A DNA stretch of 64,000 nucleotides from Microbulbifer mangrovi (GTDB lineage: Bacteria; Pseudomonadota; Gammaproteobacteria; Pseudomonadales; Cellvibrionaceae), in contig NZ_LZDE01000346.1 of the NCBI RefSeq assembly GCF_002009015.1, positions 1-64,000 on the forward strand, read 5' to 3'. Below are positions 28,052-36,633 of this stretch, piece after piece. The translations under genes were made by a program, and so were the position numbers. Within the stretch, counting starts at the first letter, position 1. Each line of letters opens with the position of its first letter. The notes below the pieces were generated by a model, which worked only from the letters and a program-made list of their open reading frames with translations, made no database searches and had not been told where the DNA came from.

Positions 28052-28083
28052 AAAAGCCCGGCCCTATGTGTCGGGCTTTTTTT
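28052..28083 (+). terminator. Rho-independent terminator of the M16 peptidase gene
   Basis: AAAAGCCCG pairs with CGGGCTTTT around a short loop and continues into T residues. Confidence 0.88.
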
Positions 28084-28202
28084 ATGGCCGCTGGATACGG
28101 TAAATTGGGTTGCCGCGGCGCACCGAGCTCATGCCGACCGATGCCCGCGAGTGACACAATAAACAGGGCATGTCCCAATTCGCCCGAAAAACTGGATACT
28201 TC

Positions 28203-29525
28203 ATGATCACACCCAAAAACATTTCAAAGCCTGCGAAAGGTGTATTTCACGGCCTACTGGGATTGTGCCTGGTGGCATTTGCCTCCCTGGTTCAGGCAGA
28301 GAATATTGCTGTCCACGCCGGCTGGTTGTTCGATAGCGAGGACGGGCGCCTGCTCGAACAGCGCACGGTACATGTGGTGGATGGCAAGGTGGAATCGGTA
28401 GAGCGGGGGTTTACCCAGCGCGATGGCGAGCGCGTGATCGACCTCAGCGGGTTTTCCGTATTGCCGGGGCTGATGGATATGCATACCCATCTGGCCTACG
28501 AATATGGCCCGCGTACCTATACCGAAACCTTTACCTGGAACCCGGCGGATTACACTCTGCGTGCGGTCAATACCGCCGAGCGCACGTTGATGGCCGGGTT
28601 TACCACGGTGCGGGATCTGGGCGACAACAGCAATGTCACGGTCAGTCTGCGCAATGCCATTAATCGCGGTGAGATTGTGGGGCCCAGGGTGTTTACCGCA
28701 GGCAAGTCTATTGCTACCACCGGTGGCCATGCAGATCCCACAAACGGTTATCGCCACACGCTGATGGGAAGTCCTGGACCGGCAGAGGGTGTCGTCAATG
28801 GTGTCGCCAGTGCCCGCCAGGCGGTGCGACAGCGCTACAAGGACGGCGCGGACCTGATCAAGATTACCGCAACGGGCGGCGTGCTGAGTGTGGCAAAAAG
28901 TGGACAGAATCCTCAATTCATGGAAGATGAAGTTGAAGCGATTGTCGCCACCGCAAAAGACTACGGGTTTACCGTAGCGGTACACGCCCACGGCAAAGAA
29001 GGTATGGAGCGGGCGATACGTGCGGGGGTGGATTCCATCGAGCACGGCACTTACATGGACAACAAAACCATGGCGCTGATGGTCGAGCACGGCACCTGGT
29101 ATGTACCGACCTTGATGGCTGGCGATTGGGTGACCCAGAAGGCCGCCATCGATGGGTTCTTCCCGGAGATGGTGCGCAGTAAGGCCGCGAAGATAGGTCC
29201 GCTGATCCAGGACACCTTTTATCGCGCGCACCGCAAGGGGGTGAAAATCGCCTTTGGCACCGACACCGGTGTCAGCCGTCACGGAGACAATGCCAGGGAG
29301 TTTTCTTTGATGGTACAGGGTGGGATGAGTCCGGCAGATGCCATCCGCGCGGCCACCTGGAATGCGGCGCAACTGCTCAATGCCCAGGATGAACTGGGTA
29401 GCGTGTCGGCTGGCAAGTGGGCGGATATGGTGGCAGTTGCGGGCAACCCGCTGGAAGATATCTCCAGTCTGGAGCGGGTGCGTTTCGTGATGAAGGGCGG
29501 GGAGGTTTACAAGCAGCCTGAATAA
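28203..29525 (+). CDS. Exported metal-dependent amidohydrolase (Xaa-Pro/Xaa-Arg dipeptidase-like)
   Basis: A 440-residue amidohydrolase with a signal peptide ending near SLVQAEN. The binuclear site is complete: HTH in [13 protein letters not shown], a probable carbamylated lysine in [10 protein letters not shown], histidines in [10 protein letters not shown] and SIEHGTYMD, and the aspartate of [11 protein letters not shown]. Relatives are annotated as imidazolonepropionase-like hydrolases or as prolidases/carboxypeptidases cleaving Xaa-Pro or Xaa-Arg/Lys dipeptides. A periplasmic dipeptidase role is therefore likely. The ATG at 28203 (GGAT upstream) is preferred to one 33 bases earlier that would lengthen the signal region. 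Confidence 0.85.
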   Translation: MITPKNISKPAKGVFHGLLGLCLVAFASLVQAENIAVHAGWLFDSEDGRLLEQRTVHVVDGKVESVERGFTQRDGERVIDLSGFSVLPGLMDMHTHLAYEYGPRTYTETFTWNPADYTLRAVNTAERTLMAGFTTVRDLGDNSNVTVSLRNAINRGEIVGPRVFTAGKSIATTGGHADPTNGYRHTLMGSPGPAEGVVNGVASARQAVRQRYKDGADLIKITATGGVLSVAKSGQNPQFMEDEVEAIVATAKDYGFTVAVHAHGKEGMERAIRAGVDSIEHGTYMDNKTMALMVEHGTWYVPTLMAGDWVTQKAAIDGFFPEMVRSKAAKIGPLIQDTFYRAHRKGVKIAFGTDTGVSRHGDNAREFSLMVQGGMSPADAIRAATWNAAQLLNAQDELGSVSAGKWADMVAVAGNPLEDISSLERVRFVMKGGEVYKQPE

Positions 29526-29533
29526 GTAGCGAT

Positions 29534-29563
29534 AAAAAATCCCGGCATTTGCCGGGATTTTTT
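29534..29563. terminator. Bidirectional terminator between convergent genes
   Basis: A perfect 13-bp stem (AAAAAATCCCGGC / GCCGGGATTTTTT) with a 4-nt loop serves the amidohydrolase gene on the plus strand and the SIMPL gene on the minus strand. Confidence 0.9.
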
Positions 29564-29585
29564 ATGCGAGCCTGTCACAGAAAAT

Positions 29586-30308
29586 TTATTTTTCCAGCTC
29601 AAACACCAGTTCCAAGTTCACTGAAACACTGCTCTCGCCCGGTGCGATGGGGGTGCTGGCGCTATCCTTGGCGGCCGCCATTTCCATGCGGGCCATCGGT
29701 CGCGGCATACCGCCGTGGCTGCCTTCAGAAATGCTCACAATTCTGCGGATCTTGGTGCCCAGGGATTCAGCGTAGGATTCCGCACGAGCCTGAGCCTGCT
29801 CGAGTGCTTTTTCGCGCGCCTTTGCCAGCAGGGGCTCGGGTTCGCCAATCGAGAAGCTGGGGCCGTGTATCTGGTTGGCACCTGCAGCGGCCATTGCATC
29901 GATCACTGCACTCAGCTCATCCAGCTTGTGCACGGTAATGCTGACGGTGTTGCGCGCCTGGTAAGCGATAATCTTGCGCTCGCGGTTAGGCTGGTAATCG
30001 TAGCGTGGATTGAGGCTGATACCGCTGGTTTGCACATCTTTATCCTCAATGCCGGCCTTCTTGATTGCCTGCATCAAGGCTTCCATCTGTTTCGCGTTGG
30101 CCTGCATTGCCGCATTGCTGTCATCGGCCTCGGTCACGACGCCTGCGGACAGGTTGGCGATATCGGGCGCCTGGCTTGCCTCTCCCTGTGCAGAGATTGA
30201 AATCAGAGTGCCCGCGGTGCGGCTTTTATCGTCACTGCCGCAGCCAGTGGTGAAGGCGACAAGTCCGGCCAGCAGGCCAGCGGTAAATAGTTTCAGGGTT
30301 CTTTGCAT
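29586..30308 (-). CDS. SIMPL-domain (DUF541) lipoprotein
   Basis: A 240-residue product with lipobox TTGC (Cys near residue 23). The SIMPL/DUF541 domain covers about residues 35-238, with ISAQGEASQAPDIANLSAGV, then SLNPRYDYQ, then ALEQAQARAESYAESLGTKI. Family proteins are periplasmic or outer-membrane-associated, of the Omp26/BP26/YggE type, and the role is poorly defined. The ATG has AAGGA six bases upstream; an in-frame TTG two codons earlier is unlikely. Confidence 0.88.
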   Translation of the reverse strand: MQRTLKLFTAGLLAGLVAFTTGCGSDDKSRTAGTLISISAQGEASQAPDIANLSAGVVTEADDSNAAMQANAKQMEALMQAIKKAGIEDKDVQTSGISLNPRYDYQPNRERKIIAYQARNTVSITVHKLDELSAVIDAMAAAGANQIHGPSFSIGEPEPLLAKAREKALEQAQARAESYAESLGTKIRRIVSISEGSHGGMPRPMARMEMAAAKDSASTPIAPGESSVSVNLELVFELEK

Positions 30309-30408
30309 GGCCAATCCTTAATATTGCCAGTGATACTTCATAGCTGCTTCTGAGCTATTGTGTCTATTGTTACGCTGTGAAGATGAATATCAGGTGAATG
30401 GTGACAAG

Positions 30409-31590
30409 TCATTGGCTGAATATTCGCGCAAATGTTTCGCCTTCCGGGTGGTAGAGGGCGAAACCGAGTCGCAACAGCTGTTGTCGGCGATCGCACAGCA
30501 CATTTTTTTCGCGCAGCTGTGCCTGCAGAAATTCCGCGTTTTCCGCACTGCCGCAACGGAAGGTGAAGAAATGCCCGTGACCATTTTCCAGGTCGTGGGC
30601 AATCAGGTTCTCACGATTCAGCAGCGGGTGCTGAGCGGCATCCATCGCGGCGAGAAAGCGGCACTGGTTTTGCTGCACATGTGCGTGTATGGCATCGACG
30701 CTGATACCCTCCTGGTGGTACAGATCCAGTACCGCAAGCGCCTTGTAGAGGGGAGAGTAGTCCATGGTGGCGCCGGCGAAACGCAGCCAGTCGTTGCCAA
30801 AGCCCACACCCTCCGTGCGGTTTTCCAGTTCTGCCATTTCCGCGAACCAGCCGGTATTGAGCGGCCGCAATTGGCAGTTGCGCGGAATGCTCATAAAGCA
30901 CATACCCTCGCCCGCGCCCAGGTATTTATACGAGCCCGCGGTATAGAACACCTTGTCGGCGATGGCGCTGAGGTCGGTGGGGCGGGCGAAGAAAGCGTGG
31001 TAGCCGTCAATGACCATCTCGGTACTTTCCGGTTTGCGCGCGGCCAGCTCCAGCAGACCGGGAAAGGCCACGCCGGAATCGAAAAAGACCTGACTGGCAT
31101 AGGCGATCTGGTAGTCCCCGCTATGAAGTGCCTGCTCAAAGCGCTCGGTCAGGGAGTCAAAAGGTTGTGTAGGAATGCGGTGCACCTCCACGGTGGGCAG
31201 TTCCTCCAGGCGCATCAGCTGGCGGGCGAAGCTGTAGAACTCTCCATCCGTGGTGAGGATACGCAGTGGCCGGCTCAGGTCGAAAGCGCTGAGCAGCCGG
31301 TAGATCAGCTCGTGGGTGTTGGGCGCGAGGGCAATCTGTGCCGGATCCGGCAGGTTCAGGGTACTTGCTATACCGCGCTGGAAGGCCGGTATCTTTTCTC
31401 CGAAGATCTTGTCCCATTTGCTGTCTGCCATCTCGGCGGCGTCCTGCCAGTAGGCATTGACAGCGTTGAGGGTCACGTCGGGCCAGTAGTGGTGGGAGTG
31501 ACACGCCATGTGCAAAACTGGTAAGTCGCAATCTGGTGAGGCCGCCTTTTGGGCTGCCTGTAAAAACTGTCGATAGTATTTTTGGTACAT
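30409..31590 (-). CDS. PLP-dependent aminotransferase class V-like enzyme
   Basis: A 393-residue product of fold-type I PLP enzymes, resembling kynureninase or class V aminotransferases. The cofactor aspartate lies in MVIDGYHAFFA and the Schiff-base lysine is probably in YTAGSYKYLGAGEG. The C-terminal part (FFTFRCGSAENAEFLQAQL, then LRLGFALYHPEGE) matches the small domain. The substrate is unknown. The frame stays open upstream of 31590 but would run antisense through the VOC gene, so the ATG at 31590 is chosen; its ribosome binding site is weak. It is divergent from the VOC gene. Confidence 0.78.
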   Translation of the reverse strand: MYQKYYRQFLQAAQKAASPDCDLPVLHMACHSHHYWPDVTLNAVNAYWQDAAEMADSKWDKIFGEKIPAFQRGIASTLNLPDPAQIALAPNTHELIYRLLSAFDLSRPLRILTTDGEFYSFARQLMRLEELPTVEVHRIPTQPFDSLTERFEQALHSGDYQIAYASQVFFDSGVAFPGLLELAARKPESTEMVIDGYHAFFARPTDLSAIADKVFYTAGSYKYLGAGEGMCFMSIPRNCQLRPLNTGWFAEMAELENRTEGVGFGNDWLRFAGATMDYSPLYKALAVLDLYHQEGISVDAIHAHVQQNQCRFLAAMDAAQHPLLNRENLIAHDLENGHGHFFTFRCGSAENAEFLQAQLREKNVLCDRRQQLLRLGFALYHPEGETFARIFSQ

Positions 31591-31677
31591 TTCGCTCTGG
31601 TAACTTTGTGGCGGGTGGCTAAAGTAGTCATCCTGATTGATGTACTGGGATTGTAATCCCCCAAAGGAGGCGATGCA

Positions 31678-32118
31678 GTGGAATATTTGCACACTATGGT
31701 GCGAGTCACCGACCTTGAGAAATCTCTGGAATTTTATTGCGACAAACTGGGCCTGTACGAGGTCACTCGCAATGATTACGAGAAAGGACGTTTTACCCTG
31801 GTATTTCTTGCCGCCCCCGGCGATGCAGACACCGCTAATGGTGACAAGCGTCCATGCCTCGAGCTCACCTACAACTGGGACCCGGAAACCTATTCCGGCG
31901 GCCGCAACTTCGGCCATCTGGCATACCGCGTGGACAATATCTATGAAACCTGCCAGCGACTGATGGATATGGGGGTGACCATTAATCGACCACCCCGCGA
32001 CGGTCACATGGCTTTTGTGCGCTCACCGGACAATATCTCCATTGAGCTGCTGCAGAAGGGCGATGCGCTCGAGCCGCAGGAGCCGTGGGCGTCAATGGAA
32101 AACACCGGCGAGTGGTAA
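31678..32118 (+). CDS. gloA: Glyoxalase I/VOC-superfamily metalloenzyme
   Basis: A 146-residue product starting at GTG with a strong ribosome binding site (AAAGGAGG, 7 bases upstream). The N terminus [20 protein letters not shown] is typical of lactoylglutathione lyase. Metal ligands are expected at the first histidine (LHTM), the glutamate of CLELTYNW, the histidine of [11 protein letters not shown] and the glutamate of ISIELLQKG. It would convert the methylglyoxal-glutathione hemithioacetal to lactoylglutathione. A related VOC activity cannot be excluded. Confidence 0.85.
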   Translation: MEYLHTMVRVTDLEKSLEFYCDKLGLYEVTRNDYEKGRFTLVFLAAPGDADTANGDKRPCLELTYNWDPETYSGGRNFGHLAYRVDNIYETCQRLMDMGVTINRPPRDGHMAFVRSPDNISIELLQKGDALEPQEPWASMENTGEW

Positions 32119-32166
32119 TCACTAGCGAGCGGTAATCACGAAAGACAGTAGTTTGTGGGCGCAAAG

Positions 32167-33285
32167 ATGGCGAAAGCGAAAAAATTCGAGAATTGTGTTG
32201 TGCTGGCCGGGGCCAGTGCCGCGCGCAGGGTACGCGAGGAAGGCCTGCAGCAGCAGATGGTGTCCACCCTGGTGGGCGCGTCCGGTGGCCCCAAGTGGTT
32301 GTCTATCAGCCAGCTTGACCGTGTGCTGATCGGTGAATTTTTTCGCGGCCGCAAGGAGCCCATCGCGACATTAGGGTCTTCCATCGGCAGTTTCCGCAAT
32401 ATGTGCTACGCCACGTCAGATCCCATGGCTTCTCTGGAGAAACTGGAATATGGGTACGTAAACCAGACCTATGCCAGTGAGCGCCCCACGCCGGGGGAGA
32501 TTACCGCTGCCGGCGAGAAAATCCTGCTCGATGTGCTGGGCGAGGAGGGTGCAGCCCAGGTGGCGGCCAATCCCGTGTGGCGCAGCCATTTCGTCACCGT
32601 GCGCGGACGTGGCCCCCTCGGCAGCGATAACAAGGCGGTGCTGGCGCCGGCGCTACTGGCATCGGCACTGGCCAATGCCGTGAGCCGTCGGACCCTGCGG
32701 GCCTTCTGGGACCGGGTTGTGTTCCATTCCGGGGAGGCGCCCTCCGTTGCATTCCGTAATCTCTCCACGGTCAATACCCCGCTCAGTGCGGAAAATGTGT
32801 GTCCGGCCGTGCTGGCATCGGGCTCCATCCCGCTGGTGATGGCCGGTGTACCCACCCCGACCGGGGCGCCGGCGGGTAATTACCGGGATGGTGGCATTAC
32901 CGACTACCATTTCGACCTCGGCTTTGAGCATCCGCAGGGGCTGGTGCTGTATCCGCACTTCTTTCCCTACATGGTGCCGGGCTGGTTCGACAAGAGTTTC
33001 CGCTGGCGCTGGGTGCGCGGTGGGGCCATGGACAATGTGATTCTGGTGGCTCCCTCTCCAGCCTGGGTGGCCAAGTTACCATTCGGCAAGATCCCTGATC
33101 GGGACGATTTTGTGAAGCTCTCCACCGAGGAGCGCCTCAAATACTGGAATGCTGTGACTGAGGCCGGCAAGCAGGTAGCGGAGGATTTCTTTGAAATGTG
33201 GCAAACTGGCGCCATTGCCGATGCATTGATCGCAGTCGGCAGCGACCAGGCGCCACACAAACTGGCCCTGGCGATGTCTGCCTGA
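32167..33285 (+). CDS. Patatin-like phospholipase family protein
   Basis: A 372-residue product. The N-terminal region has VLAGASAARRVREEGLQQQ and then GASGGPKWLSI, a variant of the patatin nucleophile elbow. The catalytic aspartate motif appears as YRDGGITDYHFD near residue 245. The usual GxSxG is shifted to GASGG, so this is a divergent patatin. Lipid hydrolysis is likely but unproven. It lies between the VOC gene and the GntR regulator on the same strand; the start is uncertain because no strong ribosome binding site is visible. Confidence 0.75.
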   Translation: MAKAKKFENCVVLAGASAARRVREEGLQQQMVSTLVGASGGPKWLSISQLDRVLIGEFFRGRKEPIATLGSSIGSFRNMCYATSDPMASLEKLEYGYVNQTYASERPTPGEITAAGEKILLDVLGEEGAAQVAANPVWRSHFVTVRGRGPLGSDNKAVLAPALLASALANAVSRRTLRAFWDRVVFHSGEAPSVAFRNLSTVNTPLSAENVCPAVLASGSIPLVMAGVPTPTGAPAGNYRDGGITDYHFDLGFEHPQGLVLYPHFFPYMVPGWFDKSFRWRWVRGGAMDNVILVAPSPAWVAKLPFGKIPDRDDFVKLSTEERLKYWNAVTEAGKQVAEDFFEMWQTGAIADALIAVGSDQAPHKLALAMSA

Positions 33286-33340
33286 GGCGCGCGGCGCGCA
33301 CCTGCGGGCGCTTTTCGATACCAGTATTACGGGGCTGCCT

Positions 33341-34015
33341 TTGACAAACGCCGAGTTTACCGAGCCGCAGGAAGAGTTTCGCACCACCCAGGAGCGTGTC
33401 TACTATCAGGTGCGCGACGCCATATTGCGCGGCCAGTTCCTGCCGGGCAGGGCGATTACCATTCGCGGTCTCGCCGCCGATCTGGATTGCAGTCCGATGC
33501 CGGTGCGCGAGGCGCTGCGTCGACTGACCTCCGAGCGCGCGCTGGAGCTGTCGGATACCCGCCGTGTCACCGTGCCCACCATGACCCGTGAAAAGCTGGA
33601 TGAAATCTGTGCAGCGCGGGTGGCTCTGGAGTGTCAGGCCGCGGCCCAGGCACTGCCATTCGTCGGTGAGGAAGAGCTGGCGGTACTGAAGGCCCTGGAT
33701 GATCGGGTAACCGCCTCCCTGGATAAAAACGACATCCAGGAATACGTCACCGCCAACCTCGAGTTCCATTTCACTCTCTATCGTCTCGGCCGACCGCACA
33801 TCATCCTGTCGCTGATCGAAAGTCTGTGGCTGCAGACCGCCCCGCTGCAGCATCTGGTATTTCAGCGTTTTGGTGTACAGGAGTTACCGGATCGACACCA
33901 GGACCTGATTGCCGCCATCGCCAGTGGCCATGAGCAGAAGGTCCGCACCGCCATACGCCAGGATATCGAAGAGGGCCTGGGTTCCATTTCCGCCGAAGAA
34001 TTGATGCCGTCTTGA
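33341..34015 (+). CDS. GntR-family (FCD/FadR-type) transcriptional regulator
   Basis: A 224-residue regulator. A winged helix occupies about residues 15-80 (RVYYQVRDAILRGQFLPGRA, then MPVREALRRLTSERALEL). An all-helical FCD ligand domain covers about 90-215, with candidate metal-binding histidines. TTG is the only start that keeps the whole DNA-binding domain. It overlaps the next small gene by one base. FCD regulators usually sense small carboxylic or amino acids, so it is a candidate regulator of the cyanophycin genes that begin 440 bp downstream, but this is inference. Confidence 0.85.
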   Translation: MTNAEFTEPQEEFRTTQERVYYQVRDAILRGQFLPGRAITIRGLAADLDCSPMPVREALRRLTSERALELSDTRRVTVPTMTREKLDEICAARVALECQAAAQALPFVGEEELAVLKALDDRVTASLDKNDIQEYVTANLEFHFTLYRLGRPHIILSLIESLWLQTAPLQHLVFQRFGVQELPDRHQDLIAAIASGHEQKVRTAIRQDIEEGLGSISAEELMPS

Positions 34016-34323
34016 TGTTCAGCTATATCCATATTGTTTTACATGTCCTGGTTCCACTGGCACTTGCGTGGTTTTTCTTTCGCGATGATTGGAAGAAAGC
34101 GGCACTGGTGATGCTGGCAGCCAATCTGGTAGATCTCGACCATTTACTGGCTTCCCCGATTTACGATCCAGGCCGCTGCAGCATCAATTTTCATCCCCTG
34201 CACAAAATGTTCCCCATCTCTTTTTACGGGGCCATGATGTTTTTACCCTGGAAGCCGGTACGCTGGCTGGGTATTGGTCTGGTCACGCATATGCTGCTGG
34301 ATGCACTTGACTGCGGACTCTGA
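34015..34323 (+). CDS. Small DUF6122-like membrane protein
   Basis: A 102-residue product with three to four hydrophobic segments (IHIVLHVLVPLALAWFFF, ALVMLAANLVDLDHLLA, ISFYGAMMFLPW, WLGIGLVTHMLLDALDC). Two histidine/aspartate motifs, DLDHLL and HMLLDALDC, recall membrane-bound metal-dependent hydrolase-like proteins. The function is unknown. The ATG overlaps the stop codon of the GntR gene, so the two are coupled. Confidence 0.72.
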   Translation: MFSYIHIVLHVLVPLALAWFFFRDDWKKAALVMLAANLVDLDHLLASPIYDPGRCSINFHPLHKMFPISFYGAMMFLPWKPVRWLGIGLVTHMLLDALDCGL

Positions 34324-34341
34324 TTCGCGCTGCAAACTGTT

Positions 34342-34373
34342 CTGTTTTTTCCCAAACTTGACTGTTTTTTCCC
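34342..34373. repeat. Direct repeat pair upstream of the secreted cyanophycinase
   Basis: CTGTTTTTTCCC occurs at 34342-34353 and again at 34362-34373, exactly 20 bp apart, which is two helical turns. This spacing suggests two protein-binding sites on the same DNA face. No regulator is proven. Confidence 0.5.
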
Positions 34374-34374
34374 G

Positions 34375-34403
34375 TCGACCCCGAATTCAATGTTCGGGGT
34401 CGA
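34375..34403. promoter_or_regulatory. Perfect 11-bp inverted repeat, operator-like
   Basis: TCGACCCCGAA and TTCGGGGTCGA flank a 7-nt spacer, 55 bp before the cyanophycinase start. Neither side has a U tract in the right direction, so an operator or a 5'-UTR stem is more likely than a terminator. It directly follows the direct repeat pair. Confidence 0.5.
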
Positions 34404-34458
34404 TCCCTTGGGTACCCTTGCGTGGCAATAAAAATAAACAAGCCTCAAGGAGCCAATC

Positions 34459-35874
34459 ATGGGAAGTAAACTGATACCCGTATTGTTGTTTTCCGTATTT
34501 AGTCACGGCGCTTTTGCCTGCGTGTCCGCGGAAAGTGAATCGAATGACGCCGAGTCCGATGCCGATGGCCCTCTGTGTTCTACCCAGGCTGTCGCAGGCA
34601 ATATCGCCAATCGCCGCGATCAGGACTGGTACTACTTCAATATCGATTCCCCCGCGAATCTGGATATTTCCCTGGATCATGCCAGTGGCGATGATTTCGA
34701 TTGGCACCTGTACGACGTGTCCCAGCGACTCTACAGTGCGGAAACCGGCGATCGGCCTGAAGCCGCCAGTGTTTATGTAGATGGAAACGGCCTGTATACA
34801 CTCAAGGTGACTCGCTACAGTGGCCGTGGAGATTACACCCTCACCGTGGATGGCATCCCCGATACCGGGAGCAGCAGTGGTGGTGGAAGCAGCAGCGGTG
34901 GCAGTAGTGGCGGCAGCAGCGGCGGTGGAAACTGCGAGCTGGGAGCGCGCCCCGATAAGCCTGGCGGCCTCACCCGGTATATCACCGGCAGCGAAGCGGA
35001 CATTTGTGTGGAGCAGGGTGCAGGTGGCCTGCTGGTAATGGGGGGCGGCAGCGATGTGGATGCGGCCTTTACGCGCAGGGTTGAACCGTTGATAGGCGGT
35101 GGCGACGTTGTGGTACTGCGTACCAGCGGCAGCGATGGCTACAACGATTATCTGATGGGTTTGCTAAACGCCGACTCTGTGGAAACTCTCATTGTGGATC
35201 GCCCGCAATACGCCAATGATGACTATGTTACCTGGGCGGTGAATTCTGCGGAGTTTGTATGGATCGCCGGTGGAGACCAGTCTGACTATCTCAATCAGTG
35301 GCAGGGTACTGCGCTGCATCAAGCGCTGGATCAGGTTATGGCCCGTGGCGGGGTGCTGGGTGGTACATCGGCTGGTGCCGCCGTGCAGTCAGAATCCATC
35401 TATGATCCCGATGGTGTACTCGGCGCCTATTCGTCGGAGGCGGTCACCGACTTGTGTCACGAATACATCAATATCTCCTCGGATTTCCTGAGCACCAACA
35501 TCATGCAGGGCGTGATTGTCGATACCCATTTTAGCGAGCGCGATCGCATGGGGCGGCTGATGGCATTTATGGCGGGCTTGCCCACGGGTATCCAGGGTAT
35601 TGGTGTCGATGAAGCGACGTCTATTTTCTTTACCCCGGATGGCAGCGGCATCGTAGATGGCAGCGGCAATGTCTATATTTTGCAGGAAGACGGGCAGACA
35701 TCCAGAACCCAGGCTCAATGTGGCTTACCGGTCGTTTATGAGGATGTGTTGCGATACAAGCTCAGTGAATTTGACCAGTTCAATATCTCAACCGGAGCGA
35801 GTACTGTTTCGCCCAAGCGCGTGGGAATAGACGGTCGATCGTCCAACTTTTACCTGAATCAGCCCTACCAGTAG
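34459..35874 (+). CDS. Secreted cyanophycinase (S51) with N-terminal PPC domain
   Basis: Hydrolyses cyanophycin, the Arg-decorated poly-Asp storage polymer, to beta-Asp-Arg. The 471-residue product has four parts: a signal peptide ending near HGAFA; a PPC-like beta domain (about 25-130) with ESNDAESDADG and GRGDYTLTVDG; a Ser/Gly linker (about 134-157); and an S51 domain. The nucleophile is Ser304 in GGTSAGAAV. The conserved DTHFSERDRMGRL carries the usual histidine, and GVDEATSIFF follows. The PPC domain and linker indicate export, like known extracellular CphE enzymes. AAGGAG precedes the ATG. It opens the cyanophycin locus and has its own terminator. Confidence 0.88.
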   Translation: MGSKLIPVLLFSVFSHGAFACVSAESESNDAESDADGPLCSTQAVAGNIANRRDQDWYYFNIDSPANLDISLDHASGDDFDWHLYDVSQRLYSAETGDRPEAASVYVDGNGLYTLKVTRYSGRGDYTLTVDGIPDTGSSSGGGSSSGGSSGGSSGGGNCELGARPDKPGGLTRYITGSEADICVEQGAGGLLVMGGGSDVDAAFTRRVEPLIGGGDVVVLRTSGSDGYNDYLMGLLNADSVETLIVDRPQYANDDYVTWAVNSAEFVWIAGGDQSDYLNQWQGTALHQALDQVMARGGVLGGTSAGAAVQSESIYDPDGVLGAYSSEAVTDLCHEYINISSDFLSTNIMQGVIVDTHFSERDRMGRLMAFMAGLPTGIQGIGVDEATSIFFTPDGSGIVDGSGNVYILQEDGQTSRTQAQCGLPVVYEDVLRYKLSEFDQFNISTGASTVSPKRVGIDGRSSNFYLNQPYQ

Positions 35875-35914
35875 CCGGCTACCTTCTCGAGCATTAAAGT
35901 GTGGGTAAGCCTGA

Positions 35915-35948
35915 AAGGCCGGGAAGGTTGTTTCTTCCTGGCCTTTTT
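35915..35948 (+). terminator. Rho-independent terminator of the secreted cyanophycinase gene
   Basis: AAGGCCGGGAAG pairs with CTTCCTGGCCTT (one G-T wobble) and is followed by a T tract. Confidence 0.88.
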
Positions 35949-36068
35949 TTGTGGCCTGAAATTCCGGTTGTTTCCACGAAAGAAAGCGTTTCATTGAATC
36001 GGGGATGTTGCAGTTAATTCGGCTGTCCCGTGTATTTAAGTGCAGATAAAATTGCTCTGCGGAAATGC

Positions 36069-36097
36069 TTTACAGTATTTTTTCAGCGTGATAAAAA
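36069..36097 (+). promoter_or_regulatory. Putative sigma-70 promoter for the receptor operon
   Basis: TTTACA (36069-36074) and TAAAAA (36092-36097) are separated by 17 bp, the optimal spacing. The -35 matches consensus at most positions, the -10 at four of six. Confidence 0.45.
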
Positions 36098-36181
36098 TTA
36101 GGTCAAGATTGGCTGGTAGGTGTAACAGCGGCTAATCGGGCTTCAATCATCAAGCGCAAAGTGCAAGGCATATAGAGCAAA

Positions 36182-36250
36182 ATGAATAATATTGCTGCCA
36201 TTGAGCGCTGCTCTTCCAACTACTACCTCAGCGAGTGGTTTGACGAGTAG
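36182..36250 (+). CDS. Possible 22-residue leader peptide upstream of the TonB receptor
   Basis: ATG to TAG encodes a 22-residue peptide with the sequence ERCSSNYYLSEWFDE at its C-terminal end, rich in aromatic and acidic residues. It lies about 85 bp after the putative promoter and is followed by a GC hairpin. Only a weak GAG ribosome binding site is present. It resembles no known peptide that I can name, and it could be chance. Confidence 0.3.
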   Translation: MNNIAAIERCSSNYYLSEWFDE

Positions 36251-36633
36251 CTTCCCCGCCTCGGTTTAACCGGGGGCTCCGCATTTTCTGGGCTTTCCTG
36301 TCTGGTTTCTCCTGCCTAGTGTTACGGATGTTCTGTGCGAACGTTTTCGTATCCAAAAGCAAATCCAAGATAGCCATAGCCACTAAAAATGTATGCGGGC
36401 GCAAGGAAGCTATAAGTCGGATTTTCCGTTCTTAAATCTCCTACCCAAATTACTGTGCCAGTTCGTCGCGCATTTGCGCGCGTCGTTCGCGCTGCCTGGT
36501 GATTGGGTTGTACTGCAATGCCGCCGGTTTTCTTCCTGTACGAAATCGCCAGATGTCGATGAGCGGCGCTGGCCAAAACTGAAGATCACAGAGAACCAAT
36601 AGAGACAGGAACCAGGTTCCTGGAGGGCATAAA

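Larger units (their letters stand above)
35949..36633. other. Long intergenic region before the TonB-dependent receptor
   Basis: About 685 bp with a plausible sigma-70 promoter (36069-36097), a 22-codon reading frame (36182-36250) and a short GC hairpin just after it. A CCTCGG segment near 36259 pairs with CCGGGG near 36270. From about 36300 to 36600 no convincing gene, RNA or mobile element is seen. A minus-strand frame of 84 codons there has no recognisable product. Confidence 0.5.

Noticed and set aside
30358-31524. Plus-strand reading frame of 388 codons opposite the PLP enzyme gene
   Set aside because: The minus-strand product has a recognisable PLP fold; the plus-strand one does not.
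31591-32007. Possible N-terminal extension of the PLP enzyme
   Set aside because: It would run antisense through the VOC gene, which has a strong ribosome binding site and conserved metal ligands, and adds no PLP-enzyme motifs.
34375-34403. Inverted repeat read as the terminator of the small membrane-protein gene
   Set aside because: The stem is perfect but no U tract follows on the plus strand, and the T-rich stretches precede it instead.
36322-36576. 84-codon minus-strand frame upstream of the TonB receptor
   Set aside because: No family resemblance and no clear ribosome binding site; treated as non-coding.
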